DNA of 64,000 nt from Gibbula magus (taxonomy: Eukaryota > Mollusca > Gastropoda > Trochida > Trochidae). Location of the stretch: assembly GCA_936450465.1 (NCBI GenBank), contig OW388303.1:10819021-10883020 (forward strand), given 5' to 3'. Under the pieces are notes generated by a model. The model saw nothing but the letters and a program-made list of their open reading frames with translations, made no database searches and was not told where the DNA came from. Below, piece after piece: positions 46,869 through 59,410 of this stretch. Numbering within the stretch: position 1 is the first letter of the stretch; every line of letters begins with the position of its first letter. Both the position numbers and the translations under genes were made by a program.

Positions 46869-46966
46869 TATAATAATAAGGAAAACTCGGGTAATAACAA
46901 TAGGTCTTTCAGACTAAAGTCTGAAGACCTAATAATCAGGATAATAACAGTAGGTCTTCCAGACTT
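46869..46966 (+). repeat. two hairpin cassettes, the second cut in half
   Basis: A complete hairpin at 46902-46930 (AGGTCTTTCAGACT/AGTCTGAAGACCT). The second cassette stops after its 5' arm (46952-46966), where it is fused to the middle of a module. Confidence 0.85.
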
Positions 46967-47622
46967 TTTTCAAAATTCCTACAGACCGGAAATGACTGTT
47001 CGCACGCCATTTTATTATTGATTCTTGTACACGACATATGTATCTTCCTTCCCTGAAAAAGTCATAACGTTCCCGTCATAGGTCTTTTAGTTATATGCCC
47101 TTGAAGTTGGCCATTTTCCACTTTTTTCCGATTTCAGACAAATTTGAAAGCTCACTGTGAAAAAAGTATAAAGATTTCGCAAATTCTGATTCGTATCGTT
47201 TTGAGTACAATGCATCAGCTACTTTGTGTGAAAGTTTCAGATCTGTAGTGCCAGAATCTTCAGAGGAGAAGATTTTTGAAGATGGGTGGGGTCAAAAACG
47301 CTGAAAATTCACTAAAAACGAAATGACGTCTAATTCATTTGATCCACGACTTCGTCATGATTTACTTTTTTGTTCCCAATCTTATTGCGCATCTTTTAGA
47401 AAAAGTTTCAAGTCTCTAGATGCATTTTGAAAAAATTTCCCATGTTAAAATTCGAATTTTCGAAGGGCCGTAACTCAGAAACCGGAACCGGAAGTCGGGA
47501 TTTTTTTTCATCTGTATCAATTTCAGCCCAGAGGCTAACATCCCTGTTAATTTCATGAAAATCGGGTCACCCGTTTTTTCAGTACAGCTGTCACAAAAAT
47601 CTCGGAAATAATAATAATAATA
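46967..47622 (+). repeat. array module 4 (5'-truncated long type)
   Basis: Matches the last 650 bp of module 1 (from 42899) almost base for base and shares module-1-specific variants (CCAGAATCTTCAGAGG, GTCTAATTCATTTGA), so it derives from module 1 or a sibling. Confidence 0.85.
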
Positions 47623-47940
47623 ACTAGGACTGCCAGGGCAGTACTGACGGTCTTCAGACTGCTGCATTGTAGCCAGAGCAATCTTTCATGGCTGATCAAA
47701 AAAAATGTCACTGATACTGTTCTGTCAAAACTACCAATGTAACATGTATCTCTCATATCAACAAAACTGAAAATCCCGAAAATTCATTGTAAATAAAAAA
47801 AACTACTCAAGCAGGTGACCTTACACTTCACCATGATTAACTTGTTTGTTTGTATTACTATTGCACATCTTTTTGAAAATGTTTGAAGTGTCCATGTTGA
47901 TTTTGAATTTTTCCCCATGTTAAAAATAATTTTTCAGCCT
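47623..47940 (+). repeat. array module 5 (hybrid head, 3'-truncated)
   Basis: Head of the short type (ACTGCCAGGGCAGT, GACGGTCTTCAGACTGC) followed by the second block of the long type (AATGTCAC.GATACT.TTCTG). Similarity ends near 47940. Confidence 0.7.
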
Positions 47941-48816
47941 GCTGTACAGTTGACACAGCAACCTGTTCTTACTGTACTTAGCTCGGTGAAGGTTTTGTGA
48001 AATTGACTTCCTAGTTTTTCCGAGATAATGAGATTTCAATTTTTAACTTGTTGGACAGAAATCTCATGAAAGAAGTTGAAAATTCAAAATCGGCCGATGT
48101 CATAGACTAAGTTTGTAAACAGGCTAACGCACCTGAAAGATTCATGACATCAGCTTATTGGTTACATGTAAAGAAATATACAAAGAATTTAACTGAAAAA
48201 AGAAACCAGCACACTAATCTGGACAATGTTGCCAATATGAATTTTTTAGACGAACAAAAGCGAAAACAGAAATGAAATAAAGTTTAACATACAAAACAAA
48301 TTAAACTTAGAACATTGAAAATACAAAAAATTTCCTCATATGGATTTGAACTCAAGCTGCCGGATTTGTAGTCCAAGACGTTAACCACTACACCAGCGAA
48401 TCCTCTCATTTCAATCAGTCAATTTAGTGATAATATTTGATACATCTTTAAGACGTGCAACCACTGCTTTGTTTCGATAATATTTATGGAAATTAAAGGA
48501 ATAAATGTAACACTTGTTGCTATTTTGTCCCTAACCACTTCTTTGCTCTTGGATGAAGTATTATCTATTGATGCAATTACGTCAACATACAGTGAAAAGC
48601 AACTGTGTAGGTTATTTCAGCATGAGGTATTCAGCGTAGGAAAAAAGCTAATGCGGATTCATAATTTCAGTGAGGTGAAGAGGCCAACAGTTCCAAGGTT
48701 ATAAATGGGGGCCAAAGAGTCCCTTTTTCTGATCGCCGTTAGACAACTTTTAATACTTAATATAGAGAGACGTCGTTAGGCTCCCTGTAAAGAGAGCTTC
48801 CAGTTGTCTGTTTCGT
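47941..48816. other. non-module insert within the array, with a tRNA-like stretch
   Basis: About 880 bp without module sequence. On the minus strand, 48408-48336 has box A-like TGGTGTAGTGGTTAACGTC and box B-like AGTTCAAATCC, but the acceptor and T stems do not pair, so it is at best a tRNA relic or SINE head. A 72-codon frame at 48486-48704 has a hydrophobic start but no supporting signals. Confidence 0.4.
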
Positions 48817-49089
48817 AAAGGTTGCAAGTCTCTAAGTGCATTTTGAAGAATTTTCCCATGTTAAAAATCGAAATTTAAAGGAGCTGTAGCATAAGAACGG
48901 AAGCCGGAAGTCAGGATTTTTTGTGATATGTATCAATTTCAGACCACAGGCTATCACTCCTGAAAGTTTCATGTAATTAGCATACGTAGTTTAGACTGTG
49001 CAGGTGACACAAAATTACCGAAAATAATAATAAGGAAAATCGGATAATAACAATAGGTCTTTCAGACTAAAGTCTGAAGACCTAATAAT
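48817..49089 (+). repeat. 3' module fragment with hairpin, first copy of a 273-bp direct duplication
   Basis: Identical to 49702-49974 as far as I can compare, including the hairpin at 49055-49083. The offset is 885 bp. Confidence 0.85.
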
Positions 49090-49969
49090 GTGGGTAAACC
49101 ACTAACAATACGAAGTCATCATCGATTACTTTTTTTGTCACAATGACATAACCTATCATTTGGAACTATTTTCAAGTCTCTAGGTGCACTTTGATTAATT
49201 GACCTCATTTTAAAATTTACTTATTTAACAGAATTTCAAAATGCTGGCTAATTTGAAAATTGACAATTCTACATACTTTCTACAGACAGGAAATGACTGT
49301 TCAGGAGCGATGTTATTATTGATTCCTGTATATGACATATGTGTCTTCCTTCCCTGAAAAACTGATAAAGTTCCCTGGGTAGGCATTAGAGTTATCTGAC
49401 CTTGAAGTTTGCTTTTTTTCATATTTTCTCATTTTCAGGAAACTTTGAATGCTCACCGTGAAAAAAGTTTAAAGATTTTGCATTGTCTGATCAATATCAT
49501 TTTTAGCACAATGCATCAGCTACATCTTGTGAAAGTTTCAGCTCTGTAGTACCAGTATGTTCAGAGGAGAAGATTTTTTAAGATGGGTAGGGTCGAAAAC
49601 GTTGAAAATGCACTAAAAGCAAAATGGCGCCTAAGTCACGTGAGTTATAAGTTTTTCATGATTTACTTTTTTGCTTGGAAGATGATTGTGCATCTTTTGC
49701 AAAAGGTTGCAAGTCTCTAAGTGCATTTTGAAGAATTTTCCCATGTTAAAAATCGAAATTTAAAGGAGCTGTAGCATAAGAACGGAAGCCGGAAGTCAGG
49801 ATTTTTTGTGATATGTATCAATTTCAGACCACAGGCTATCACTCCTGAAAGTTTCATGTAATTAGCATACGTAGTTTAGACTGTGCAGGTGACACAAAAT
49901 TACCGAAAATAATAATAAGGAAAATCGGATAATAACAATAGGTCTTTCAGACTAAAGTCTGAAGACCTA
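49090..49969 (+). repeat. array module fragment (5'-truncated, diverged)
   Basis: Begins mid-module (AAACCACTAACAATACGAAG) and runs to ACAAAATTACCGAAAATAAT and a hairpin at 49940-49968. It is more diverged than its neighbours. Confidence 0.75.
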
Positions 49970-50181
49970 ATAATCAGGATAATAACAGTAGGTCTTCCAG
50001 ACTTTCGTCTGAAGACCTAATAATAATCAGGATAATAACAATAGGTCTCCCAGACTTTCGTCTGAAGACCTAATAATCAGGATAATAACAGTAGGTCTTC
50101 CAGACTTTCGTCTGAAGACCTAATAAGGAAAAAATCAGGATAAAAACAATAGGTCTTCACGACATACGTCTTGAAGACCTA
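49970..50181 (+). repeat. cluster of four hairpin cassettes
   Basis: Hairpins at 49990-50018, 50043-50071, 50093-50121 and 50151-50180. The first three have the TTTCG loop type. The last is a variant (AGGTCTTCACGAC/GTCTTGAAGACCT) that matches the variant head of module 6 directly after it. Confidence 0.88.
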
Positions 50182-51510
50182 ACTAGGATTGACGCGTCAA
50201 TACTTAGGTCTTCAAGACTTCTGCTTGACCTAGAACTCCATGTTGGACTCAGGGTTATTCGTCTGTTTCTCCGCTTTAAAATGAGCTATCAAACATATCT
50301 CTATCTTCAGTAGTTTTTTTACAAAAATTCTCCAAAGAAGGTACCCCTCTGAAAACGGAAAAATCACATATTAATGGACCCCTACATTACATTTTTCACG
50401 ATTAAGACAAAATGGTTAATATATCCATACTAAGGTGCAACATAGAAAATGCTGTGCTTTAATTTCCACTTAAGAAGATGTAATCATCATTTAGATTGCA
50501 AAGATAATTAATGCGTTATGCTGTGCTGAACATTAAAGAAAATACTCAAAAATGCTTAAATTAGGACCCCTAGACATCATTTGCGATGTTCGAGGCTTAA
50601 CTATCAACTTTTTGATGAAAGTGGTCAACATAAAAGTTGTTCTTCTCGAATTTATGCATAGGCAGGTGTATGTAAAAAAAACATTATAATACAGAAAATG
50701 TAAATGGCGGCTAAACCATGTGAGCTACGAAGTCGTCATGATTTACAATTTTGGTCACAACGATATAACCTATCGTTTAAATGGAGTTGCAAGTCTCTAG
50801 GTCTATTTTGAAATTTTTGCCCATGTTAAAATTTAAATTTTGAAAAATGTAATTTATTCAAAATTCCTACAGACCGGAAATGACTGTTCGCACGCCATTT
50901 TATTATTGATTCTTGTACACGACATATGTATCTTACTTCCCTGAAAAAATCATAACGTTCCCGTCCTAGGTCTTTTAGTTATATGCCCTTGAAGTTGGCC
51001 ATTTTTCACTTTTTTCCGATTTCAGACAAATTTGAAAGCTCACTGTGGAAAAAGTATAAAGATTTCGCAAATTCTGATTCGTATCGTTTTGAGTACAATG
51101 CATCAGCTACTTTGTGTGAAAGTTTCAGATCTGTAGTGCCAGAATGTTCAGAGGAGAAGATTTTTGAAGATGGGTGGGGTCAAAAACGCTGAAAATTCAC
51201 TAAAAACGAAATGACGTCTAAGTCATTTGACCCACGACTTCGTCATGATTTACTTTTTTGTTCACAATCTTATTGCGCATCTTTTGGAAAAAGTTTAAAG
51301 TCTCTAGATGCATTTTGAAAAAATTTCCCATGTTAAAATTCGAATTTTCGAAGGGCCGTAACTCAGAAACCGGAACCGGAAGTCGGGATTTTTTTTCATC
51401 TGTATCAACTTCAGCCCAGAGGCTAACATCCCTGTTAATTTCATGAAAATCGGGTGGCCCGTTTTTTCAGTACAGCTGTCACAAAAATCTCGGAAATAAT
51501 AATAATAATA
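50182..51510 (+). repeat. array module 6 (divergent head, chimeric body)
   Basis: The head palindrome is ATTGACGCGTCAAT (50188-50201) in place of ACTGCCGCGGCAGT, followed by AGGTCTTCAAGACTTCTGC. 50230-50665 is not shared with other modules. From about 50668 (AAAACATTATAATACAG) it continues as the 3' part of a long module, ending with GGAAATAATAATAATAATA. Confidence 0.8.
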
Positions 51511-52783
51511 ACTAGGACTGCCATGGCAGTACTGACGGTCTTCAGACTGCTGCATTGTAGCCAGAGCAATCTTTCCTTCTAGTCCACCTTTTACATAATG
51601 TTGAAGAAATCAGATATTTCCGCTAGCTCCTGACAAGGTGCATGTCGCCAAAAGCAGACCAGGCTGTAGAACGGTGGAAATGTTGAAAAATAAAAATGTT
51701 ACCCCTGCAAAGAATATTATAAGCTTTATTTATTTGTAGGCAAGGTCATTGTTTATCTTTTAAAACAAGTTGCAAGTCTCTAAGTTGATATTTAGAAAAG
51801 ATACAATGAAAATAGTGAAAAGATGCAAGGTTCCTGCAACCTCTTGCCAAGGAGCATGCCGCCAAAAGCAGACCTTCGAAGGGAAACAAAGGAAATGCGT
51901 TATACTATAGAAACCAAGTGACCTACGATTTCGTCATGATTTACTTTTTTTGTCACAAGGACATAAGCTATCGTTTGAACAAAATTGCAAGTCGCTAGTT
52001 CTATTTTGAAAATTTTGCCCATGTTAAAAATCTATTCTGTGAAAAATGACGATTTTTCGACATTTCTACAGACCGGAAATGAGTGTACGCATGCTATTTT
52101 ATTATTGATTCTTGTACACGACATATGTATCTTCGATCCCTGAAAGAATCATAAAGTTCCCGTCTTAAATGTCTGAGTAATCTGCCCTTGAAGTTTGCAC
52201 TTTGTAACTTTTTTTCATTTTCAGACATTTTTGAATGGGCACTGTGAAATAAATCGATCGATTTTGCAAAATCTGTTTCATATCGTTTTTAGTACAATGC
52301 ACCAGCTACATTATGTGAAAGTTTCAGCTCTGTAGTACCAGTATGTTCAGAGGAGAAGATTTGTTAAGATCGGTAGTGTCGGAAAGGCTGAAAATGCACA
52401 AATATGCACTAAAATCAAAATGGCGGCTTAGTCACGTGCTGTACAAGTTTTTCATGATTGACTTTTTTTCTTGATAGATGATTGTGCATCTTTTGGAACA
52501 AGTTGCAAGTCTCTAAGTACATTTGAAAAAAATTTCCCATGTTAAAAATCGAAATTTAAAGGAGCTGTAGCATACAATTGAAAGCCGGAAGTCAGATTTT
52601 TTTGTGATATGTATCAATTTCAGCCCAGAGGCTATCATGCCTGAAAGTTTCATGTAATTAGCGTAAGTAGTTTAGGCTGTACAGTGGCCACAAAATTAAC
52701 ACAAATAAAAAGTATAATAATAATAATAATAAGGAAAATCGGATAATAACAATAGGTCTTTCAGACTAAAGTCTGAAGACCTA
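51511..52783 (+). repeat. array module 7 (short type) plus one hairpin cassette
   Basis: Close copy of module 3 (same CTTCTAGTCCAC and CAGACCGGAAATGA variants). Palindrome ACTGCCATGGCAGT at 51517-51530. Hairpin at 52754-52782 directly abuts the next head. Confidence 0.85.
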
Positions 52784-54149
52784 ACTAGGACTGCCAGGGC
52801 AGTACTGACGGTCTTCAGACTGCTGCATTGTAGCTAGAGCAAACTTTCCTTCTTGTCCACGTTTTACATAATGTTGAAGAGATCAGAGCTTCCCGCTAGC
52901 TCCTGACAAGGTGCATGTCGCCAAAAGCAGACCAGGCTGTAGAACGGTGGAAATGTTGAATTATAAAATAATTACTCCTGCTACACATATTGTAAGCTTT
53001 ATTTATTTGCAGGCAAGGTTATTGTGTACCTTTTAAAACAAGTTGCAAGTTTCTAAGTGGATATTTAGAAAAGATACAATGAAAATAGTGAAAAGATGCA
53101 TTGTTCCCGCAACCGCTTGCTAAGGAGCATGCCGCCAAAAGCAGACCTTCAAAGGGAAAAAAAGGAAATGCATTATACTATAGAAACCACGTGACCTACG
53201 ATTTCGTCTTGATTTACTTTTTTTGTCACAAGGACACTAGCTATCGTTTAAACTAAGTTGCAAGTCGCTAGTTCTATTTTGAAAATTTTGCCCATGTTAA
53301 AAATTTAAATTTCGAAAAATGACAATCTTTCGACATTTCTACCAACGATAAATGACTGTACGCAAGAAATTTTATTATTGATTATTGTACATGACATATG
53401 TGGCCTCCTTCTCTGAAAAACTGATAAAGTTCGCTTGGTAAAGATTCGAATTATCTGCCCTTGAAGTTTGCGATTTTTCATATTTTCGCATTTTCAGACA
53501 AATTTCAATGGGCACTGTGCCAAAAGTATTAACATTACACATTTGCTTTTCAGTATCGTTTTTAGTTCAATGCATCCGCTACATTCTGTGAAAGTTTCAG
53601 CTTTGTAGTACCAGTATGTTCAGAGAAGAAGATTTTTTAAGATCGGTACGATCGGAAAGGCTGAGAATGCTAAAAAATGCACTAAAATCAAAATGGCGTC
53701 TAAGTCACGTGACATACGACTTTCTCATGATTTACTTTTTTGCTTAGAGGATGATTGCGCATCTTTTAGAAAAAGTTGCAAGTCTCTAAGTGCATTTTGA
53801 AAAAAAATCCCATGTTAAAATTCGAAATTTAAAGGGGCCGTAACACCAAAACCGAAGCCGGAAGTCAAGATTTTTTGTGATATGTATTAATTTCAGCGCA
53901 GAGGCTATCATTCCTGAAAGTGTCACGGAATTTGCATGAGTAGTTTAGGCTGTACAGGCGTAACAAAATCGGTCAGAAAAAGTATAATAATAATAATAAT
54001 AAGGAAAATCGGATAATAACAATAGGTCTTTCAGACTAAAGTCTGAAGACCTAATAATAATAATAAGGAAAATCGGATAATAACAATAGGTCTTTCAGAC
54101 TAAAGTCTGAAGACCTAATAATGAGGATATACAGCAGTTCTTCAAGACT
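52784..54149 (+). repeat. array module 8 (short type) plus two hairpin cassettes
   Basis: Head ACTGCCAGGGCAGT at 52790. Hairpins at 54024-54052 and 54088-54116. Confidence 0.85.
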
Positions 54150-55442
54150 ACTAGGACTGCCGCGGCAGTACTTAGGTCTTCAGTTTCCGGCTTTTGACCT
54201 TGGAGCATTGGACCTATGCTAACTACGTTTTTGGACTTTGCACTTGTCAGTAACAACTACGGGAACCGATTTGTAGCAATTTGTCCAAAAAGCGAAAAAA
54301 ACATTTTTTGGACTCCAAAATTTGTTTGGGCTCAAGCCATAATTTTTCGGTGTAACATGGTGGTAGAGACATGGCAATAGAGGAAAACGCGTTTCTGGAG
54401 TTTGTACCTCTCAATAAGAACTAAGGAAACAGTTTTGGAATTTTTTTTAACACCAGGAAAAAAAAACCGCGTTTTGCTCCGATTGGGTTCAAACCAAGAT
54501 TTTTGGGATCCTTGCGGTATTAGAAAGTTGAGAAATCCAGGTTGCGCTTTGGACTCTAAAAAAAAAAAAAAAAAAAAAAAAAAATAAAAAGACTCCCATA
54601 TATATATGGCTTTATGAAGGCTCAAGTTGTTAGTCTGCTTGTTTGTACTGAATTAATCAGCTGGTCAGCTTTAATATTAGCTATCAAACTTGATTTATCT
54701 TCAGTAGTTTCCGAGCAAAAATTCTACACAGAAAATACCCCTTCTCAAAAAGCCTGATTTTCGGCATGTGTCAGCCTTACTTGTGACCGGAAATTACTGT
54801 TCACGAGCGGTTTTATTATTGATACCTGTACATGACATATGTGTCTTCCTTTCCTGAAAAACTAATAAAGTTCGCTTGGTAAATAGTCGAATTATCTGCC
54901 CTTGAAGTTTGCGATTTTTCATATGTTCGCATTTTCAGACAACTTTCAATGGCCACTGTGACAAAAGTATTAACATTTCACATTTGCTGTTCAGTATCGT
55001 TTTTAGTTCAATGCATCAGCTGCATTCTGTGAAAGTTTCAGCTTTGTAGTACCAGTATGTTCAGAGGAGAAGATTTTTTAAGATCGGTACGATCGGAGAG
55101 GCTGAAAATGGAAAAAAATGCACTAAAATCAAAATGGCGTCTAAGTCACGTGACATACCACTTTTTCATGATTTACTTTTTTGGTAAGTAGATGATTGCG
55201 CATCTTTTAGAAAAAGTTGCAAGTCTCTAAGTGCATTTTGAAAAAAATTCCCATGTTAAAATTCGAAACTTAAAGGGGCTGTAACACAGAAACAGAAGCC
55301 GGAAGTCAGGATTTTTTGTGATATGTATAAATTTCAGACCAGAGGCTATAGTCCCTGAAAGTTTCATGGAATTTGCATGAGTAGTTTAGGCTGTACTGTT
55401 GACACAAAATTGGTACAAATAATAATAATAATAATAATAATA
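54150..55442 (+). repeat. array module 9 (third type, with internal poly(A))
   Basis: Head ACTGCCGCGGCAGT at 54156-54169. About 54180-54780 is found only here and in module 12 and includes an A-run at 54557-54583, after which the usual 3' half resumes. The 97-codon minus frame spanning the A-run (poly-Phe) is not credible as a gene. Confidence 0.85.
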
Positions 55443-56782
55443 ACTAGGACTGCCATGGCAGTACTGACGGTCTTCAGACTGCTGCATTGTAGCCTGAGCA
55501 ATCTTTCCTTCTTGTCCACGTTTTACATAATGTTGAAGATATCAGAGATTTCCGCTAGCTCCTGACAAGGTGCATGTCGCCAAAAGCAGACCAGGCTGTA
55601 GAACGATGGAAATGTTGAATTATAAAATTTTTACCAATGCTACGAATATCATAAGCTTTATTTATTTGCAGGCAAGGTTATTGTGAATCTTTTAAAACAA
55701 GTTGCAAGTCTCTAAGTGGATATTTAAAAAAGATACAATGAAAATAGTGAAAAGATGCAAGGTTCCCGCAACCTCTTGCCAAGGAGCATGCCGCCAAAAG
55801 CAGACCTTTGAAGGGAAACATAGGAAATGCATTATAATATAGAAACCACGTGACCTACGATTTCGTCTTGATTTACTTTTTTTGTCAGAAGGACATTAGC
55901 TATCGTTTAAACTAAGTTGCAAGTCGCTAGTTCTATTTTGAAAATTTTGCCCATGTTAAAAATATAAATTTCGAAAAATGACAATTTTTCGACATTTCTA
56001 CAGACCGTAAATGACTGTACGCAAGAAATATTATTATTGATTTCTGTACATGACATATGTGTCCTCCTTCCCTGAAAAACTGATAAAGTTTGCTTGTTAA
56101 GTATTCGAATTATCTGCCCTTGAAGTTTGCGATTTTTCATATATTCGTATTTTCAGACAAATTTCAATGGGCAGAGTGACACAAGTATTAATATTACACA
56201 TTTGCTTTTCAGTATCGTTTTTAGATCAATGCATCAGCTACATGCTGTGAAAGTTTCAGCTTTATAGTACCAGTATGTTCAGAGGAGAAGATTTTTTAAG
56301 ATTGGTACTATCGGAGAGGCTGAAAATGCTTAAAAATGCACTAAAATCACAATGGCGTCTAAGTCACGTGACATACGACTTTCTCATGATTTACTTTTTT
56401 GCTCAGAGGATGATTGCGCATCTTTTAGAAAAAGTTGCAAGTCTCTGAGTGCATTTTGAAAAAAAATCCCATGTTAAAATTCGAAATTTAAAGCGGCTGT
56501 AGCACAAAAAGAGAAGCCGGAAGTCAGGATTTTTTGTGATATGTATAGATTTCAGCCCAGAGGCTATCATCCCTGAAAGTTTCATGGAATTTGCATAAGT
56601 AGTTTAGGCTGTACCTTTGACACAAAATTGGTACAAATAATAATAAAAAGTATAAGGAAAATCGGATAATAACAATAGGTCTTTCAGACTAAAGTCTGAA
56701 GACCTAATAATAATAAAAAGAAGTATAATAAGGAAAATCGGATAATAACAATAGGTCTTTCAGACTAAAGTCTGAAGACCTA
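55443..56782 (+). repeat. array module 10 (short type) plus two hairpin cassettes
   Basis: Head ACTGCCATGGCAGT at 55449-55462. Hairpins at 56677-56705 and 56753-56781. Nearest relative is module 14 (shared GTAGCCTGAGCAATC, GAAGATATCAGAGATTTCC). Confidence 0.85.
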
Positions 56783-58123
56783 ACTAGGACTGCCAGGGCA
56801 GTACTGACGGTCTTCAGACTGCTGCATTGTAGCCATAGCAATCTTTCCTTCTTGTCCACGCGATCAGAGCTTTCCACTGGCTCCTGATAAGGTGCATGTC
56901 GCCAAAAGCAGACCAGGCTGTAGAACGATGGAAATGTTGAATTATAAGTTTTTTTTACCCCTGCTACGAATATTAAAAGCTTTATTCATTTACAGGCAAG
57001 GTTATTGTGCATCTTTTAAAACAAGTTGCAAGTCTCTAAGTGGATATTTAGAAAAGATACAATGAAAATAGTGAAAAGATGCAAGGTTCCCGCAACCTCT
57101 TGCTAAGGAGCATGCCGCCAAAAGCAGACCTTCGAAGGGAAACAAAGGAAATGCGTTATACTATAGAAACCATGTGACCTACGATTTCGTCTTGATTTAC
57201 TTTTTGTGTCACAAGGACATTAGCTATCGTTTAAACGAAGTTGCAAGTCTCTAGTTCTATTTTGAAAATTTTGTCCATGTTAAAAATTTAAATTTCGAAA
57301 AATGACCATTTTTCGACATTTCTACAGACCATAAATGACTGTACGCAAGAAATGTTATTATTGATTATTGTACATGACATATGTGTCCTCCTTCCCTACA
57401 AAACTGATAATGTTCGCTTTTTAAATATTCGAATTATCTGCCCTTGAAGTTTGCGATTTTTCATATTTTCGCATTTTCAGACAAATTTCAATGGGCACTG
57501 TGAGAAAAGTATTAACATTAAACATTTGCTTTTCAGTATCATTTTTAGTTCAATGCATCCGCTACATTCTGTGAAAGTTTCAGCTATGTAGTACCAGTAT
57601 GTTCAGAGGAGAAGATTTTTTAAGATTGGTACTATCGGAGAGGCTGAAAATGCTTAAAAATGCACTAAAATCACAATGGCGTCTAAGTCACGTGACATAC
57701 GACTTTCTCATGATTTACTTTATTGCTCAAAGGATGATTGCGCATCTTTTAGAAAAAGTTGCAAGTCTCTGAGTGCATTATGAAAAAAATTCCCATGTTA
57801 AAATTCGAAATTTAAAGGGGCTGTTGCACTAAAACAGAAGCCGCAAGTCAGGATTTTTTGTGATATGTATAGATTTCAGCCCAGAAGCTATCATCCCTGA
57901 AAGTTTCATGGAATTTGCATAAGTAGTTTAGGCTGTACCTTTGACACAAAATTGGTACAAATAATAATAATAAAAAGTATAATAAGGAAAATCGGATAAT
58001 AACAATAGGTCTTTCAGACTAAAGTCTGAAGACCTAATAAGGAAAATCGGATAATAACAATAGGTCTTTCAGACTAAAGTCTGAAGACCTAATAATGAGG
58101 ATATACAGCAGTTCTTCAAGACT
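56783..58123 (+). repeat. array module 11 (short type) plus two hairpin cassettes
   Basis: Head ACTGCCAGGGCAGT. It lacks about 20 bp of the TTTTACATAATGTTGAAG block, as does module 15. Hairpins at 58007-58035 and 58062-58090. Confidence 0.85.
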
Positions 58124-59410
58124 ACTAGGACTGCCGCGGCAGTACTTAGGTCTTCAGTTTCCGGCTTTTGACCTTGGAGCATTGGACCTATGCTAACTAC
58201 GTTTTTGGACTTTGCACTTGTCAGTAACAACTACGGGAACCGATTTGTAGCAATTTGTCCAAAAAGCGAAAAAAACATTTTTTGGACTCCAAAATTTGTT
58301 TGGGCTCAAGCCATAATTTTTCGGTGTAACATGGTGGTAGAGACATGGCAATAGAGGAAAACGCGTTTCTGGAGTTTGTACCTCTCAATAAGAACTAAGG
58401 AAACAGTTTTGGAATTTTTTTTAACACCAGGAAAAAAAAAACGCGTTTTGCTCCGATTGGGTTCAAACCAAGATTTTTGGGATCCTTGCGGTATTAGAAA
58501 GTTGAGAAATCCAGGTTGCGCTTTGGACTCTAAAAAAAAAAAAAAAAAAAAAAAAAAGAAGTAAAAAGACTCCCATATATATATGGCTTTATGAAGGCTC
58601 AAGTTGTTAGTCTGCTTGTTTGTACTGAATTAATCAGCTGGTCAGCTTTAATATTAGCTATCAAACTTGATTTATCTTCAGTAGTTTCCGAGCAAAAATT
58701 CTACACAGAAAATACCCCTTCTCAAAAAGCCTGATTTTCGGCATGTGTCAGCCTTACTTGTGACCGGAAATTACTGTTCACGAGCGGTTTTATTATTGAT
58801 ACCTGTACATGACATATGTGTCTTCCTTTCCTGAAAAACTAATAAAGTTCGCTTGGTAAATAGTCGAATTATCTGCCCTTGAAGTTTGCGATTTTTCATA
58901 TGTTCGCATTTTCAGACAACTTTCAATGGCCACTGTGACAAAAGTATTAACATTTCACATTTGCTGTTCAGTATCGTTTTTAGTTCAATGCATCAGCTGC
59001 ATTCTGTGAAAGTTTCAGCTTTGTAGTACCAGTATGTTCAGAGGAGAAGATTTTTTAAGATCGGTACGATCGGAGAGGCTGAAAATGGAAAAAAATGCAC
59101 TAAAATCAAAATGGCGTCTAAGTCACGTGACATACCACTTTTTCATGATTTACTTTTTTGGTAAGTAGATGATTGCGCATCTTTTAGAAAAAGTTGCAAG
59201 TCTCTAAGTGCATTTTGAAAAAAATTCCCATGTTAAAATTCGAAACTTAAAGGGGCTGTAACACAGAAACAGAAGCCGGAAGTCAGGATTTTTTGTGATA
59301 TGTATAAATTTCAGACCAGAGGCTATAGTCCCTGAAAGTTTCATGGAATTTGCATGAGTAGTTTAGGCTGTACTGTTGACACAAAATTGGTACAAATAAT
59401 AATAATAATA
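58124..59410 (+). repeat. array module 12 (near-identical copy of module 9)
   Basis: Matches 54150-55442 with differences only in A-run and AAT-tract length and isolated bases. Head palindrome at 58130-58143. The matching 3.97-kb offset shows that a multi-module block was duplicated. Confidence 0.88.

Noticed and set aside
48336..48408. Functional tRNA gene on the minus strand
   Set aside because: Box-like words are present, but acceptor and T stems do not pair and the implied anticodon (ACA) is unusual.
49970..50181. CRISPR array
   Set aside because: The regularly spaced hairpins resemble repeats with spacers, but the spacers are themselves conserved AAT-rich cassette sequence and the DNA is eukaryotic.
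54332..54625. 97-codon protein on the minus strand (also at 58306-58602)
   Set aside because: The frame reads through a poly(A) tract as poly-Phe and is part of a repeated module. Its length changes with the A-run.
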